Source: Pedobacter ginsenosidimutans (GTDB lineage: Bacteria; Bacteroidota; Bacteroidia; Sphingobacteriales; Sphingobacteriaceae). From it: a stretch of DNA of 64,000 nucleotides. Position 1 is the stretch's first letter; each line of letters opens with the position of its first letter. The DNA is taken from the NCBI RefSeq assembly GCF_001442625.1, contig NZ_LMZQ01000018.1, positions 40,150 through 104,149 on the forward strand. Reading direction: 5' to 3'. The notes beneath the pieces are model-generated. The model was not told where the DNA came from and made no database searches. It saw nothing but the letters and a program-made list of their open reading frames with translations. Both the position numbers and the translations under genes were made by a program. Positions 52,120-62,167 of this stretch are shown here, in pieces.

Positions 52120-55026
52120 ATGAACGGAACTTATACTTCGATTATAAAACGGATGATACTGTTTGGAGTGCTATTATTTTTGGCAAACAGTGTTGATGTT
52201 TTGGCATTCCCGAACCTTGCCAATTCTTTAAAAAACAAGAAATTTCAGGTACCGGTATCGGCCAAAAAAAATAGTAAACAAATTCCCAGTGATTCATTAT
52301 CAAATTTGAGAGATTCTTTGAGAAACAAACTCAGGAATTCTGTAGCCGTAACTTTGCCAGACCATGATGTTCCGGTTCTATTTGGAACGCAGAAAAATAT
52401 AAAAAGAATTCAATCTTCGGCTACTGTAAGTGGAGAAGAGCTAAAGAGTTTTCCTACGCCACAGGTTGGTTTAATGCTGTACGGGAAATTGCCAGGTTTG
52501 TACGTGGTTCAAAATAATTTCCAGTTGGGTTCTGACGAACCTGCTATATCGCTACGGGGAAGAACGCCATTGGTTGTAATTGATGGTGTACCACGCTCGT
52601 ATCTAAGTATCGATCCTGAGCAGATAGAAAGTATTTCAGTAATAAAAGATGCATTGGGAACCGCACTATATGGCATGAAGGCCGCTGACGGGATGTTACT
52701 GATCACGACCAAGCGCGGTGCAAATATGCCTAAGCAAATTACCTTCACCAGTCAGTACGGTATTCAGCAGCAAATTGAACGACCTAAATTTCTGGATGCA
52801 TTCAATTATGCCACCTTATTTAATGAGGCTCTGGCAAACGACGGGCGGCGACCCATTTATACAGCAGCTGATTTGGATAAGTATAAAAATGGTACAAATC
52901 CTTTTACGCACCCCAATGTAAACTGGACCGATGAAATTTTAAAGGCTACAGCCCCTGTGAGCAGACAAAACCTGAACTTAAGAGGTGGAAGCAACAAGGT
53001 AAGGTATTTTGTAGACCTCGATTACCTGAGCCAGAGTGGTTTTTTAGTTACCGATCCTTCCATCAATACTTATGAAACGAACAATAGTTTCAAGCGATAT
53101 TCTTTCAGAAGTAATATAGATGTTGATTTAACAAAGAGTACTACGCTCAGTTTAAGCTTGTTTGGAAGAATAAGAAACAGCAATCAACCTGGATCTACAA
53201 TAGCCAGTATTTACAGCACATTGTTAACTACGCCTAATAATGCCTATCCGAAATTTAACGAAAACGGTTCGCTGGGTGGAAACACAGAGTTTCAGAATAA
53301 CCTCTATGGTATGTCGATAAAATCGGGATATAGGCCATCGGTAAATAGAAATTTAGGAGCAGATGTATCGTTAATGCAAAAGCTCGATACTTTTTTGCCT
53401 GGTTTGTATGCTAGTGGCGCAATATCTTTCAATTCCTACTATAACGAAAACATTAACAGAAGTAAGTCTTTTGCGGTGTATTCGCCTGTAGTAAATCCTG
53501 TTACAAACCAAACGAGCTATAAAACAATAGGTGGCGATGGTACTCAATCGAATAGTTCTTCTCCCACAGATTTAAACCAGCAGATATTTTCCCGTTTCGA
53601 TCTGGGTTATGATAAAACAATAGATAAAAATACTTTTAAAGCCCAATTGTTATTTATTAGAGATAGTTATGTTTTGGGTGGCGCTTTATCGCAGGTTAAT
53701 CAATCGCTGGGTGGAAGGTTTAATTACGATTACGATAATAAGTATTTATTGGAACTGGCTACTTCGTACATGGGCTATGACCGTTATAAAGCGGGAGACC
53801 AGTGGGGCTTCTTTCCATCAGTTGGTTTAGGCTGGAACATCGCCAACGAAAGTTTTTTCGCCAATTTAAAAAACACGGTTAATTCATTAAAACTGAGAAC
53901 ATCTTACGGTTTAACCGCTACAAATGCAGCAGCCGGATATTTCCAATACCTGCAAAACTTTGATAATGGCGATACATTTTACAGCAGAAATCCGCTAACT
54001 ACTTCAAATACAAAAGATGAAGGACCGCTGGCTAATCCAAATATTACCTGGGAGAAAGCAAGGAAATTTAATATAGGCCTTGATGCTTCAATATTAAAGG
54101 ATAAAATATGGTTAACAGCCGATTATTATAACAACAGTTATTATGATCTGTTACAGATCAGGAGAACAAATGCAAGTGCTGTAATTGGGGCTGTTTTGCC
54201 GCCTGAAAATATGGGTAAAAACCAATATTCGGGTGTTGAGCTGGCGCTTGGATACCAAAATCAGATCAACAACTTCAGATATTTTATTACTGCCAACGGC
54301 TCATGGAGTGCAAGCAAAGTGATTTTTAATGATGAACCTTTAAGAAAAAATGCTTACGAATACAGAACCGGACAACCTGTAGGACAAACTTTTGGATATG
54401 TGGCTGATGGTTTTTATAACAACACTGCAGAAATTAACAACGGACCAAAGGTTGACGGCTACCTCCCGGTTCCGGGCGATTTAAAATATAAAGATTTAAA
54501 TAACGATGGCATCATCAACACTTATGATATGACCGCGATCGGCAGTACCAAACCTGTTTTCTTTTATGGTGTAACAGGTGGAATCAATTATAAGGGATTA
54601 GACTTTTCATTCACCTTAAATGGTACAGCTAACAGAAATGTGTATTTCAATTTTGTCAATTTTGCATCAACCGGTGCAGCCGGCGGATATGGACAAGCCT
54701 TAGAAAGTAGCTTGTTAAGATGGACACCTGCTACCGCTTCGCAGGCAGAATATCCACGTTTAAGTGTTGGCAATAACCCAAATAATAGCCAGGTTTCTTC
54801 TTTCTGGGTTAAAAACGGCAGTTATTTAAGATTAAGAAATGTAGAAATAGGCTACAGTCTACCTGGCAACCTGATCAAGTCAATCGGCTTTACTAATTTA
54901 AGGGTGTTTGCCAATGGCCTCAACCTGTTAACCGCTACAACCTTAGATGGTGTAGATCCGGAAGTGTTGATCGGAAATGTACCCAATCAGCGGATATTCA
55001 ATTTTGGTGTTAACCTTCAGTTTTAA
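52120..55026 (+). CDS. SusC/RagA-type outer-membrane protein lacking the N-terminal CarboxypepD domain
   Basis: A 968-residue SusC protein. After the signal peptide (to about residue 29) the usual CarboxypepD_reg-like domain is missing; a ~75-residue Lys/Ser/Asn-rich segment takes its place (SLSNLRDSLRNKLRNSVAV). The DEVVVTALG-type box is replaced by HDVPVLFGTQKNI. The plug (QIESISVIKDALGTALYGMK) and barrel up to RIFNFGVNLQF are normal. It pairs with the SusD gene 9 bp downstream, under probable HTCS control. The changed N-terminus may alter TonB coupling. Confidence 0.93.
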   Translation: MNGTYTSIIKRMILFGVLLFLANSVDVLAFPNLANSLKNKKFQVPVSAKKNSKQIPSDSLSNLRDSLRNKLRNSVAVTLPDHDVPVLFGTQKNIKRIQSSATVSGEELKSFPTPQVGLMLYGKLPGLYVVQNNFQLGSDEPAISLRGRTPLVVIDGVPRSYLSIDPEQIESISVIKDALGTALYGMKAADGMLLITTKRGANMPKQITFTSQYGIQQQIERPKFLDAFNYATLFNEALANDGRRPIYTAADLDKYKNGTNPFTHPNVNWTDEILKATAPVSRQNLNLRGGSNKVRYFVDLDYLSQSGFLVTDPSINTYETNNSFKRYSFRSNIDVDLTKSTTLSLSLFGRIRNSNQPGSTIASIYSTLLTTPNNAYPKFNENGSLGGNTEFQNNLYGMSIKSGYRPSVNRNLGADVSLMQKLDTFLPGLYASGAISFNSYYNENINRSKSFAVYSPVVNPVTNQTSYKTIGGDGTQSNSSSPTDLNQQIFSRFDLGYDKTIDKNTFKAQLLFIRDSYVLGGALSQVNQSLGGRFNYDYDNKYLLELATSYMGYDRYKAGDQWGFFPSVGLGWNIANESFFANLKNTVNSLKLRTSYGLTATNAAAGYFQYLQNFDNGDTFYSRNPLTTSNTKDEGPLANPNITWEKARKFNIGLDASILKDKIWLTADYYNNSYYDLLQIRRTNASAVIGAVLPPENMGKNQYSGVELALGYQNQINNFRYFITANGSWSASKVIFNDEPLRKNAYEYRTGQPVGQTFGYVADGFYNNTAEINNGPKVDGYLPVPGDLKYKDLNNDGIINTYDMTAIGSTKPVFFYGVTGGINYKGLDFSFTLNGTANRNVYFNFVNFASTGAAGGYGQALESSLLRWTPATASQAEYPRLSVGNNPNNSQVSSFWVKNGSYLRLRNVEIGYSLPGNLIKSIGFTNLRVFANGLNLLTATTLDGVDPEVLIGNVPNQRIFNFGVNLQF

Positions 55027-55035
55027 ATCTTGATT

Positions 55036-56664
55036 ATGAATAATTATAAAATATACTTCGCCATAATCTGCTTGTTATTTGCATTTGGCTGTTCGAAAAA
55101 ATTTGAGGCAGAACCTTTAGACCGTATAACTGGCGACTTAATTTTTGACCCTCTTGATAAGAATGCTGATTATGCAAAACAATTTTTAAACGGAACCTAT
55201 TTGTTGTTGCCAGATTGGTACAATAGGATAGATGGTAGTTTTTTAGATGCCGGGACAGACGATGCAGTACCATCAAGAATAGGGACCCAGGCAGAATTTT
55301 ACCGTGCCGGTAGAATATCATCTACAAGCCTTCCAGATGATGTTTGGAGTAAAAATTATATGGGGATTAGAAGAGCCAATCTCTTCTTAAGCAAAGTAGA
55401 TGTAGTACCCACTACGGCAGTTTTAAAAACTCAATTTAAAGCTGAAGCAAGATTTTTGAGGGCATACTTTTATTTCGAGCTGGTTAAGCGCTGGGGCGGT
55501 GTGCCTCTAATTGGTGATAAGGTATTTACCATCAATGATGATATCAATGTTCCAAGAAATACGCTCGACGAATGTTATGCTTATATCGTAGCAGAATTAG
55601 ATGCCATAAAAAATTCCTTATTGCCTTATGCCATTAGCGATGGAGATTGGGGTAGGGCGAATATCGGAGCCGCAATGGCCCTAAAATCGAGAGTGTTGTT
55701 ATATGCCGCTAGTCCTTTAAGCAATCCGACAAATAATATCCAGAAATGGACGTTAGCCGCACAGGCAGCAGCCGATGTTAAAGCATTGGGCTATACCTTG
55801 GTAACCGATTGGGTTGCAAATTTCAATGCGACCAAAAACACTGAGTTTATTTTTATCAAACAGAATGCTTTAAATACAAATATCGAAATCAACAACGGTC
55901 CGATTGGATATTTACAGGGTGTTGGCTTAACCAGTCCATCGCAAAACCTGGTCGATGCATTTTTAATGCTTGATGGAAAAGCAATTTCCGACGCGGGATC
56001 GACTTATGATCCAAACAACCCATACTTAAACAGAGATCCAAGGTTAACAGCTACCATTATGCACAATGGCAAAAATTGGTTGGGAAGACCTATTGAAACA
56101 TTTGAAGGTGGCCAGGATAAGCCAGGTGGAAACAGAACACAGACCAGAACGGGGTATTACCTGAGAAAATTTATGGGCAAATTTGAAACTTCTACTACCT
56201 ACACCAATCAGGCTCATCACGTCATCTTATTAAGGTATGCTGAAATTTTACTAAACCATGCCGAAGCGCTAAACGAATCGGGAGGAGCAGTTGCCGATAT
56301 CGTTAACAATTTGGTTTTAATCAGAAGAAGAGCAGGAATTCTTCCTGGTTCTAATAATCTTTACGGCTTATCACTTACGCTTAGCAAAGATGAACTGCGT
56401 AAAATAATTCAGAACGAACGCCGTATAGAACTCGCTTTTGAAGAGCACAGAACCTGGGATCTGAGAAGGTGGAAGCTAGCCGAAGTTGAGTTAAACAAAC
56501 CAGTTAGAGGGGTGCAGATTATCAAAAATGGAACAGCCTTCTCTTATACCTATTTCAATGCCGCTAATGCTGTTTTCGATGCCAAAATGTATTGGTACCC
56601 GATACCGCAGGCCGAAATACTAGCCAATAATAAAATGGTTCAAAATCCAGGATGGTCTAACTAG
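55036..56664 (+). CDS. SusD/RagB-family glycan-binding lipoprotein (first pair)
   Basis: A 542-residue SusD lipoprotein (lipobox FAFGCSKK). ATG 55036 is preferred to the TTG two codons upstream. Features include KFEAEPLDRITGDLIFD, the helical repeats LKTQFKAEARFLRAYFYFEL and the C-terminal RRIELAFEEHRTWDLRRWKL. It lies 9 bp after its SusC partner and caps that channel at the cell surface, holding an oligosaccharide for import. Confidence 0.95.
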   Translation: MNNYKIYFAIICLLFAFGCSKKFEAEPLDRITGDLIFDPLDKNADYAKQFLNGTYLLLPDWYNRIDGSFLDAGTDDAVPSRIGTQAEFYRAGRISSTSLPDDVWSKNYMGIRRANLFLSKVDVVPTTAVLKTQFKAEARFLRAYFYFELVKRWGGVPLIGDKVFTINDDINVPRNTLDECYAYIVAELDAIKNSLLPYAISDGDWGRANIGAAMALKSRVLLYAASPLSNPTNNIQKWTLAAQAAADVKALGYTLVTDWVANFNATKNTEFIFIKQNALNTNIEINNGPIGYLQGVGLTSPSQNLVDAFLMLDGKAISDAGSTYDPNNPYLNRDPRLTATIMHNGKNWLGRPIETFEGGQDKPGGNRTQTRTGYYLRKFMGKFETSTTYTNQAHHVILLRYAEILLNHAEALNESGGAVADIVNNLVLIRRRAGILPGSNNLYGLSLTLSKDELRKIIQNERRIELAFEEHRTWDLRRWKLAEVELNKPVRGVQIIKNGTAFSYTYFNAANAVFDAKMYWYPIPQAEILANNKMVQNPGWSN

Positions 56665-56769
56665 TAAGAGGCATAAAAATAAATAATGAATCATACAGGT
56701 TTTCAAATCACAGGAGTGAAACGGAAAATCAGGATGGCTTCATGCCGATAAAAAAGAAACTATATACAG

Positions 56770-59700
56770 ATGAAAAAAATACTGAATATAATATTGCTTG
56801 TGCTGATCACTAATTTAGCCTACGCCCAAACCAAAGTTGTACGGGGTGTGGTGGCAGATGATAAAGGCACAACGCTGATTGCTACAACAGTTACAGAACA
56901 GGAAAACCCAAAGAATATTGTGATCACTAATACCAGTGGCGCTTTTAGCATCAAAGTTGGTGCAAACAGTACCAAACTGATCATAAGCTCTGTTGGTTAT
57001 ATCACAAAAGTGGTAACCATTACCAGCCAACCTTTAAATATTGTTTTAAAAGAAGATAATTCAAATTTAAATGAAGTGGTTGTAGTAGGTTTTACCCCAC
57101 AAAAGAAGATCACCAATGCCGGTGCAACCAGTACTGTATCGGGTAAAGAATTAAGACAGAGCCCTGCTGCAAGCTTTCAAAATGCACTGGCGGGAAGGTT
57201 ACCCGGTTTGTTCCAGCAACAAACCAGCGGTCAGCCAGGTGCCGATGCCGCTAATATTTACATTCGTGGGGTTAGTACCTATACAGGTGCATCTAACAGG
57301 CCATTGGTAATTGTAGATGATGTAGAGTACCCTTACGAACAGTTAAGTCAGTTAAATTCTAATGAGATCGAAACGGTTTCCATTTTAAAGGATGCTTCTT
57401 CAACGGCAATATACGGTATAAAGGGCGCTAACGGTGTAATTGCGATTACCACCCGAAGAGGAACAAATTCGGCGCCGAAAATTACATTCAGAAGTGATTT
57501 TGGCTTGCAAACGCCAACCATAAGAAGAAAACCATTGGATTCTTATAATGCCTTGATCTTATTGAAAGAGATGGAGGTAAATGAAGGTAGAGACCCCAAC
57601 CTGACTTTTCCTGGACTGGTTACTGAGGAAGCGCTAAACCATTTTAAATTAGGAGACGATCCGTACCACTACCCGAGTGTACAATGGTACGATGAAGTAA
57701 TGCGTAAAAACGCGTTGCAGCAAAGCAATAATATCGACATTACAGGCGGTACCCAGAATTTAAAGTATTTCGTGGCACTTGGCAACGTTTATCAGGATGG
57801 TATTTTAAAAAATATACAAAAGGACGAAAATTTTAACAGTAATTATTATTTAAAAAGATACAATATCAGATCGAATGTTGATTTGAATGTAACCAAAACC
57901 TTAATGCTAAAGCTGGATCTTTCGGCGAGGTTCAATGAAATTAACCAGCCAAACCTGCCCGATGTACTGGCTGGTGGCGCCATTTCCATTTGGCGAAGAT
58001 TAAGCAGCGGACTTTTAAATCCCTGGAATTACCCTGTAAAAAACCAAGATGGGAGTTACGGAGGCAGAAAATCTGCAACTTTAAATCCCGTTGGTATTTT
58101 GCAATATGCAGGTTACAACAGAAATTACAGCAATAACCTTAACTTAAACCTAAAGGCGAACCAAAATTTAGATTTTGTGACCAAAGGCCTAGCTGTAAGG
58201 GCAATTTTAGCTTATACCAATAATGTAGAATTTAACCGATCGTTAACCAGAGGGCGTTTCCCTACTTATGCGTACCTGCCGGGATCTGATATTTTAGACC
58301 CTGTTTTTCCGGAGCTAAGTAGGTTAGAACCGCTTACGGCGACTACTACATTTGATGCCAATACATCGAACTATCCCCTTCGCAAGATCAATGCTCAAGG
58401 TATTTTAGATTATAACCGCCAGCTTGGAAACCACAACTTATACGGTCTGATTGTGTATAACCAGTTAACAGATATTTCTGGTGCCAATATTCCTGCAAAT
58501 TTTAGAGGATATTCTGCAAGGGTAGGATACAATTACAAGTCGAAGTACATCTTCGAACTGAACGGTGCGTATAATGGTACTGATAGGTTCAAAGCAAGCA
58601 AGCGGAATGGTTTATTTCCGGCAGTAAGTGCAGGCTGGAACATTAGTGAAGAATCCTTCTTTAAAAAAGCACTCCCTTTTATCAATTATATGAAAATCAG
58701 GGGCTCATTGGGTACCGTTGGTTCTGATGATTTCCCGAATACTTACCGTTATATCTATGAAGAGATTTATAATGCCCCGGCAACGGCGGCAAACTCTTAC
58801 TGGTTTGGCGATAATAACAGCCTACAGTATGGTATTACGCCGGGCGCCCTCGCAAATGAAGATGTAAGATGGGAGCAGGAACGTAAACTGGATATTGGTA
58901 CAGACATTAAATTGCTGAACAGTAAACTAGGGATAACCTTCGATTATTTTGACCATAAAAGGTACGATATTTTAACAGTTAGGGAAACCGTGCCTAATTT
59001 CTCAGGTATCTCGTTACCTCCGGTAAATTTGGGTATTGTAAATAATAAAGGTTTTGAGCTCGATTTGTCATACCAGAATAAACTGTCAGAAAACTTTTCT
59101 TATTTCGTTAAAGGAAACGTTTCCATCTATAAAAATAAAATAATTTACCGTGATGAGCCCTATAATCAAGGTAACCCCTTGCTGATGCGTACAGGAAGGC
59201 CTATTGGTCAGATTTATGGATATACCAGCATAGGTTTCTACAATGATGCAGCCGATATTGCCAATAGTCCAACATCTGTTGGCCGGGCAGTTAAGCCTGG
59301 CGATTTAAAGTATGCTGATATCAACAACGACGGAAAGATCGATCAGGGTGATATTGGCCCGATTGGTAACCCTAATATTCCTCAGATCAACTATGGTTTT
59401 TCATTAGGTACAAGCTACAGGGGCTTCGATGTTTCAGTGCTATTTCAGGGGGCTGCAAAAGGAAGTTTAAGTGCCTCTACCATGTTTCAAATAGGAACTG
59501 TTAATGGTACGCCTTCCGAAATACACCTAAAAAGATGGACACCAGAAACTAAGGAAACAGCAGAATTACCACGCTTAGGTGGTGCCAATTTTGATCAGTC
59601 TACCTTTTGGTTACGCCCAACAGATTATATCCGACTTAAAAACGTAGAACTGGGCTATAACTTTAATAATAAACTGGTAAGTAAAATCGGATTATCAAAT

Positions 59701-59859
59701 GCCCGCGTTTATGCGAATGCCGCAAACCTGATTACCTGGTTTAACCTGAAAATTTACGATGTAGACCCTGAGTCTCTAAATTCAACAGGAACGGTAGAGG
59801 CCTATTCATCCTATCCTCAACAAAAAATTGTAAACCTAGGCTTACAGGTAACATTCTAA
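56770..59859 (+). CDS. SusC/RagA-type outer-membrane protein (second pair)
   Basis: A 1029-residue SusC protein: signal peptide (1-19, AYAQ), CarboxypepD_reg-like domain (VRGVVADDKGTTLIATTV), TonB box NEVVVVGFTPQ, plug (VSILKDASSTAIYGIKGANG) and barrel ending KIVNLGLQVTF. It is separated by 105 bp from the preceding SusD gene and by 11 bp from the next. Compared with the 52120 protein it keeps the complete N-terminal domain. The two pairs probably import related oligosaccharides from one glycan. Confidence 0.95.
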   Translation: MKKILNIILLVLITNLAYAQTKVVRGVVADDKGTTLIATTVTEQENPKNIVITNTSGAFSIKVGANSTKLIISSVGYITKVVTITSQPLNIVLKEDNSNLNEVVVVGFTPQKKITNAGATSTVSGKELRQSPAASFQNALAGRLPGLFQQQTSGQPGADAANIYIRGVSTYTGASNRPLVIVDDVEYPYEQLSQLNSNEIETVSILKDASSTAIYGIKGANGVIAITTRRGTNSAPKITFRSDFGLQTPTIRRKPLDSYNALILLKEMEVNEGRDPNLTFPGLVTEEALNHFKLGDDPYHYPSVQWYDEVMRKNALQQSNNIDITGGTQNLKYFVALGNVYQDGILKNIQKDENFNSNYYLKRYNIRSNVDLNVTKTLMLKLDLSARFNEINQPNLPDVLAGGAISIWRRLSSGLLNPWNYPVKNQDGSYGGRKSATLNPVGILQYAGYNRNYSNNLNLNLKANQNLDFVTKGLAVRAILAYTNNVEFNRSLTRGRFPTYAYLPGSDILDPVFPELSRLEPLTATTTFDANTSNYPLRKINAQGILDYNRQLGNHNLYGLIVYNQLTDISGANIPANFRGYSARVGYNYKSKYIFELNGAYNGTDRFKASKRNGLFPAVSAGWNISEESFFKKALPFINYMKIRGSLGTVGSDDFPNTYRYIYEEIYNAPATAANSYWFGDNNSLQYGITPGALANEDVRWEQERKLDIGTDIKLLNSKLGITFDYFDHKRYDILTVRETVPNFSGISLPPVNLGIVNNKGFELDLSYQNKLSENFSYFVKGNVSIYKNKIIYRDEPYNQGNPLLMRTGRPIGQIYGYTSIGFYNDAADIANSPTSVGRAVKPGDLKYADINNDGKIDQGDIGPIGNPNIPQINYGFSLGTSYRGFDVSVLFQGAAKGSLSASTMFQIGTVNGTPSEIHLKRWTPETKETAELPRLGGANFDQSTFWLRPTDYIRLKNVELGYNFNNKLVSKIGLSNARVYANAANLITWFNLKIYDVDPESLNSTGTVEAYSSYPQQKIVNLGLQVTF

Positions 59860-59870
59860 TATATAAACAG

Positions 59871-61616
59871 ATGAAAAATATAAATTATATAAAAACTTTA
59901 ACATTGGTTGGCTTATTAGCGATAGGTGCTGTTGCCTGCAAAAAAACTGATAGCAATAGTTTTTTGGATAAAACAGATGTGGGGCAGCTCAATGAAGCTA
60001 CTGTATTTGCAGATAGTTTGTTAACATTTAGATTTTTAACGGGTATTTATACCGGTTTGGCCGGAACATACTATTTAGACAATGGCTTAACTGGCGGTGG
60101 TTTGTGGTCGTACAGTGATGCGTCAGACGATTCGGATATTGTATGGAGTGGTGCTACCGCACAAATAGCACCCGCCTTTAATTCGGCAACATTTCAAAGT
60201 CAGGCTGATTTTAGCCGGTTTAAGAACCACTGGAACAATTGCTACAATAATATCAGGCGGGTAAATGTTTTTTTGGCAAACGTTGACCGATCTCCGATTT
60301 CGGCGGCCAGAAGAGCAACTTTAAAATTAGAAGCCAGGTTTTTAAGGGCCTATTATTACTGGCATTTACTGCGTAATTATAGTGGTGTGCCAGTTATTGG
60401 CGATAAAGTATACGCCATAACCGACGATTTTGGTTTAGCCAGATCTACATTTGCCGAAACTGTAAATTATGTTGTTAGCGAATTAGATGCCTGCGCAGCC
60501 TTGCCTGTAACCACACAAATTGAAGATTTCGGACGCCCCACAAAAGGTGCTGCATTGGGCTTAAAATCAAAAGTTTTACTTCTGGCTGCCAGCCCTCTTT
60601 TTAACGGGCAAAACCCTGGTACAGGTGTCAATAAAAATTTGGCAGGTTATGATAATTTAGATAATAATAGATGGAAACTGGCCGCAGATGCAGCAAAGGC
60701 GGTGATGGATATGGGCATATACAGTTTAGTGAAAGATAATACAACTGCCCCTGGTTACGGGTATTATCAGATGATGATTACGAGAAATACCCCTGAACAT
60801 ATTTTTCAGGTAATGAAATCGACAAACAGGTGGTACGAAGGTTTTCTGCTTCCGGTTTCCCGCGGTGGGCAAGCTTACTCTTATCCAACCCAGGAACTGG
60901 TAGATACCTATCCGATGAAAAATGGTAAGAATATTAAAGAAGCGGGCTCAGGTTACGTAGAAGCAGATATGTACAAAGACAGGGATCCTCGTTTTTATTA
61001 TTCTATATTATATGATGGCAGCTTGTGGTTAAACAATACCACAAATACTAAAACGGTGGTTAATTTGTACGCCAATGCCCCTGGCGACGGTTTAGGTACA
61101 TCGGGTTCTACTAAAACGGGGTATTTATACCGCAAATTTTGTCACGAAGGTGCTGGTGGCAATTTTGGCATATCCAATAATATTGGTTTGGTGGCTATCA
61201 GATATGCCGAAATATTACTGAATTACGCAGAAGCACTTAACGAATTTAGTGGGCCAAGCACAGAAGTGTATCAGGCTGTTGAGCAAATCAGGGAAAGAGC
61301 TGGTTTAGTGCCGTTTCAATTGCCATTGCAGTTAACCAAAGAGCAAATGAGAGAAATAATCCGTAGTGAGAGAAGGGTAGAGTTAACCTATGAAGAAGCG
61401 ACTAGATTCTTTGATATCAAAAGATGGAAACTAGCAGAAACTTTAATAAACGGTCCGGCTAATGGGATGCGTTGGACACGTAGTGGATCAACCGTTACCG
61501 GAGCCCGCTTTTCTTTTGAAACAAGGAGATTTACCAATCCTCAAATGTATTATTTCCCTATCCCACAATCAGAAATTAATAAGAGTGCAGTGCTGATTCA
61601 AAATCCAGGATGGTAA
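59871..61616 (+). CDS. SusD/RagB-family glycan-binding lipoprotein (second pair)
   Basis: A 581-residue lipoprotein (lipobox AVACKKT). It shows the SusD pattern: LKLEARFLRAYYYWHLLRNY in the TPR region, GRPTKGAALGLKSKVLLLAA, and RSERRVELTYEEATRFFDIK with the family WKLAETLI near the C-terminus. It follows its SusC partner by 11 bp. The gene order susC-susD-susC-susD is typical of polysaccharide utilisation loci that handle complex glycans. Confidence 0.95.
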   Translation: MKNINYIKTLTLVGLLAIGAVACKKTDSNSFLDKTDVGQLNEATVFADSLLTFRFLTGIYTGLAGTYYLDNGLTGGGLWSYSDASDDSDIVWSGATAQIAPAFNSATFQSQADFSRFKNHWNNCYNNIRRVNVFLANVDRSPISAARRATLKLEARFLRAYYYWHLLRNYSGVPVIGDKVYAITDDFGLARSTFAETVNYVVSELDACAALPVTTQIEDFGRPTKGAALGLKSKVLLLAASPLFNGQNPGTGVNKNLAGYDNLDNNRWKLAADAAKAVMDMGIYSLVKDNTTAPGYGYYQMMITRNTPEHIFQVMKSTNRWYEGFLLPVSRGGQAYSYPTQELVDTYPMKNGKNIKEAGSGYVEADMYKDRDPRFYYSILYDGSLWLNNTTNTKTVVNLYANAPGDGLGTSGSTKTGYLYRKFCHEGAGGNFGISNNIGLVAIRYAEILLNYAEALNEFSGPSTEVYQAVEQIRERAGLVPFQLPLQLTKEQMREIIRSERRVELTYEEATRFFDIKRWKLAETLINGPANGMRWTRSGSTVTGARFSFETRRFTNPQMYYFPIPQSEINKSAVLIQNPGW

Positions 61617-61806
61617 AGTGAGTTAGAAGCTGGGGGAGTTGGACGTTTCGTTACGACCAACCCGATTGGGAATCTTAAAGTGATAAGCGCTAAGGTTCCC
61701 GCCTGGGCTGCAATCACGACCAGTTTAAAAATCAATCGATACCTGCTTGCCCAGCCTAATCATGATGAACTCAGTTATAAACCATTAACTAATGAACTAT
61801 TGAACC

Positions 61807-62109
61807 ATGACGAACCCATTTACTTCAGCACAACCTCGATCTACAATTGATATCAGAACACTTGAGCCCATTATATTTTATTCGGGAAAGGAAGATGAGC
61901 TGCAGATTTTTTTAAATGAAACCGAATATGGCGAACTGATTATTAAGTCGCTATCTAACGACCAGCTTCAGGTTAAAGCAGTAATGCTCGATGAAACAGG
62001 CGAAAAACTCAACTGGAAACAGGATTACAAAGGGCTTAGGGTATCGGTGCCAGAAACATTGGTAACCAGCAAGAAGGCTACAGGGAGGGTGGTAAAGGTC
62101 ACTTTTTAA
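61807..62109 (+). CDS. Orphan GH29 C-terminal-like beta domain
   Basis: A 100-residue protein without a signal peptide. Its second half (ELIIKSLSNDQLQVKAVMLD, GEKLNWKQDYKGLRVSVPE) looks like the C-terminal beta-sandwich of GH29 alpha-L-fucosidases, where 'LLG..eKLkWkq..GLxVxxP' is typical. The catalytic barrel is absent. A true GH29 gene begins at 63648, so this may be a remnant of a former fucosidase gene or a stand-alone domain. ATG 61807 is the only reasonable start. The lack of an export signal argues for a remnant. Confidence 0.6.
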   Translation: MTNPFTSAQPRSTIDIRTLEPIIFYSGKEDELQIFLNETEYGELIIKSLSNDQLQVKAVMLDETGEKLNWKQDYKGLRVSVPETLVTSKKATGRVVKVTF

Positions 62110-62167
62110 CAAAAATGACAATGATGAAATAAAAATTAATTAATCAAATAACCTCAAACCATTAAAC

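Noticed and set aside
56686..56751. 21-codon ORF before the second glycan susC
   Set aside because: Ends in RMASCR, faintly like the 39137 peptide, but no hairpin overlaps its stop; likely chance.
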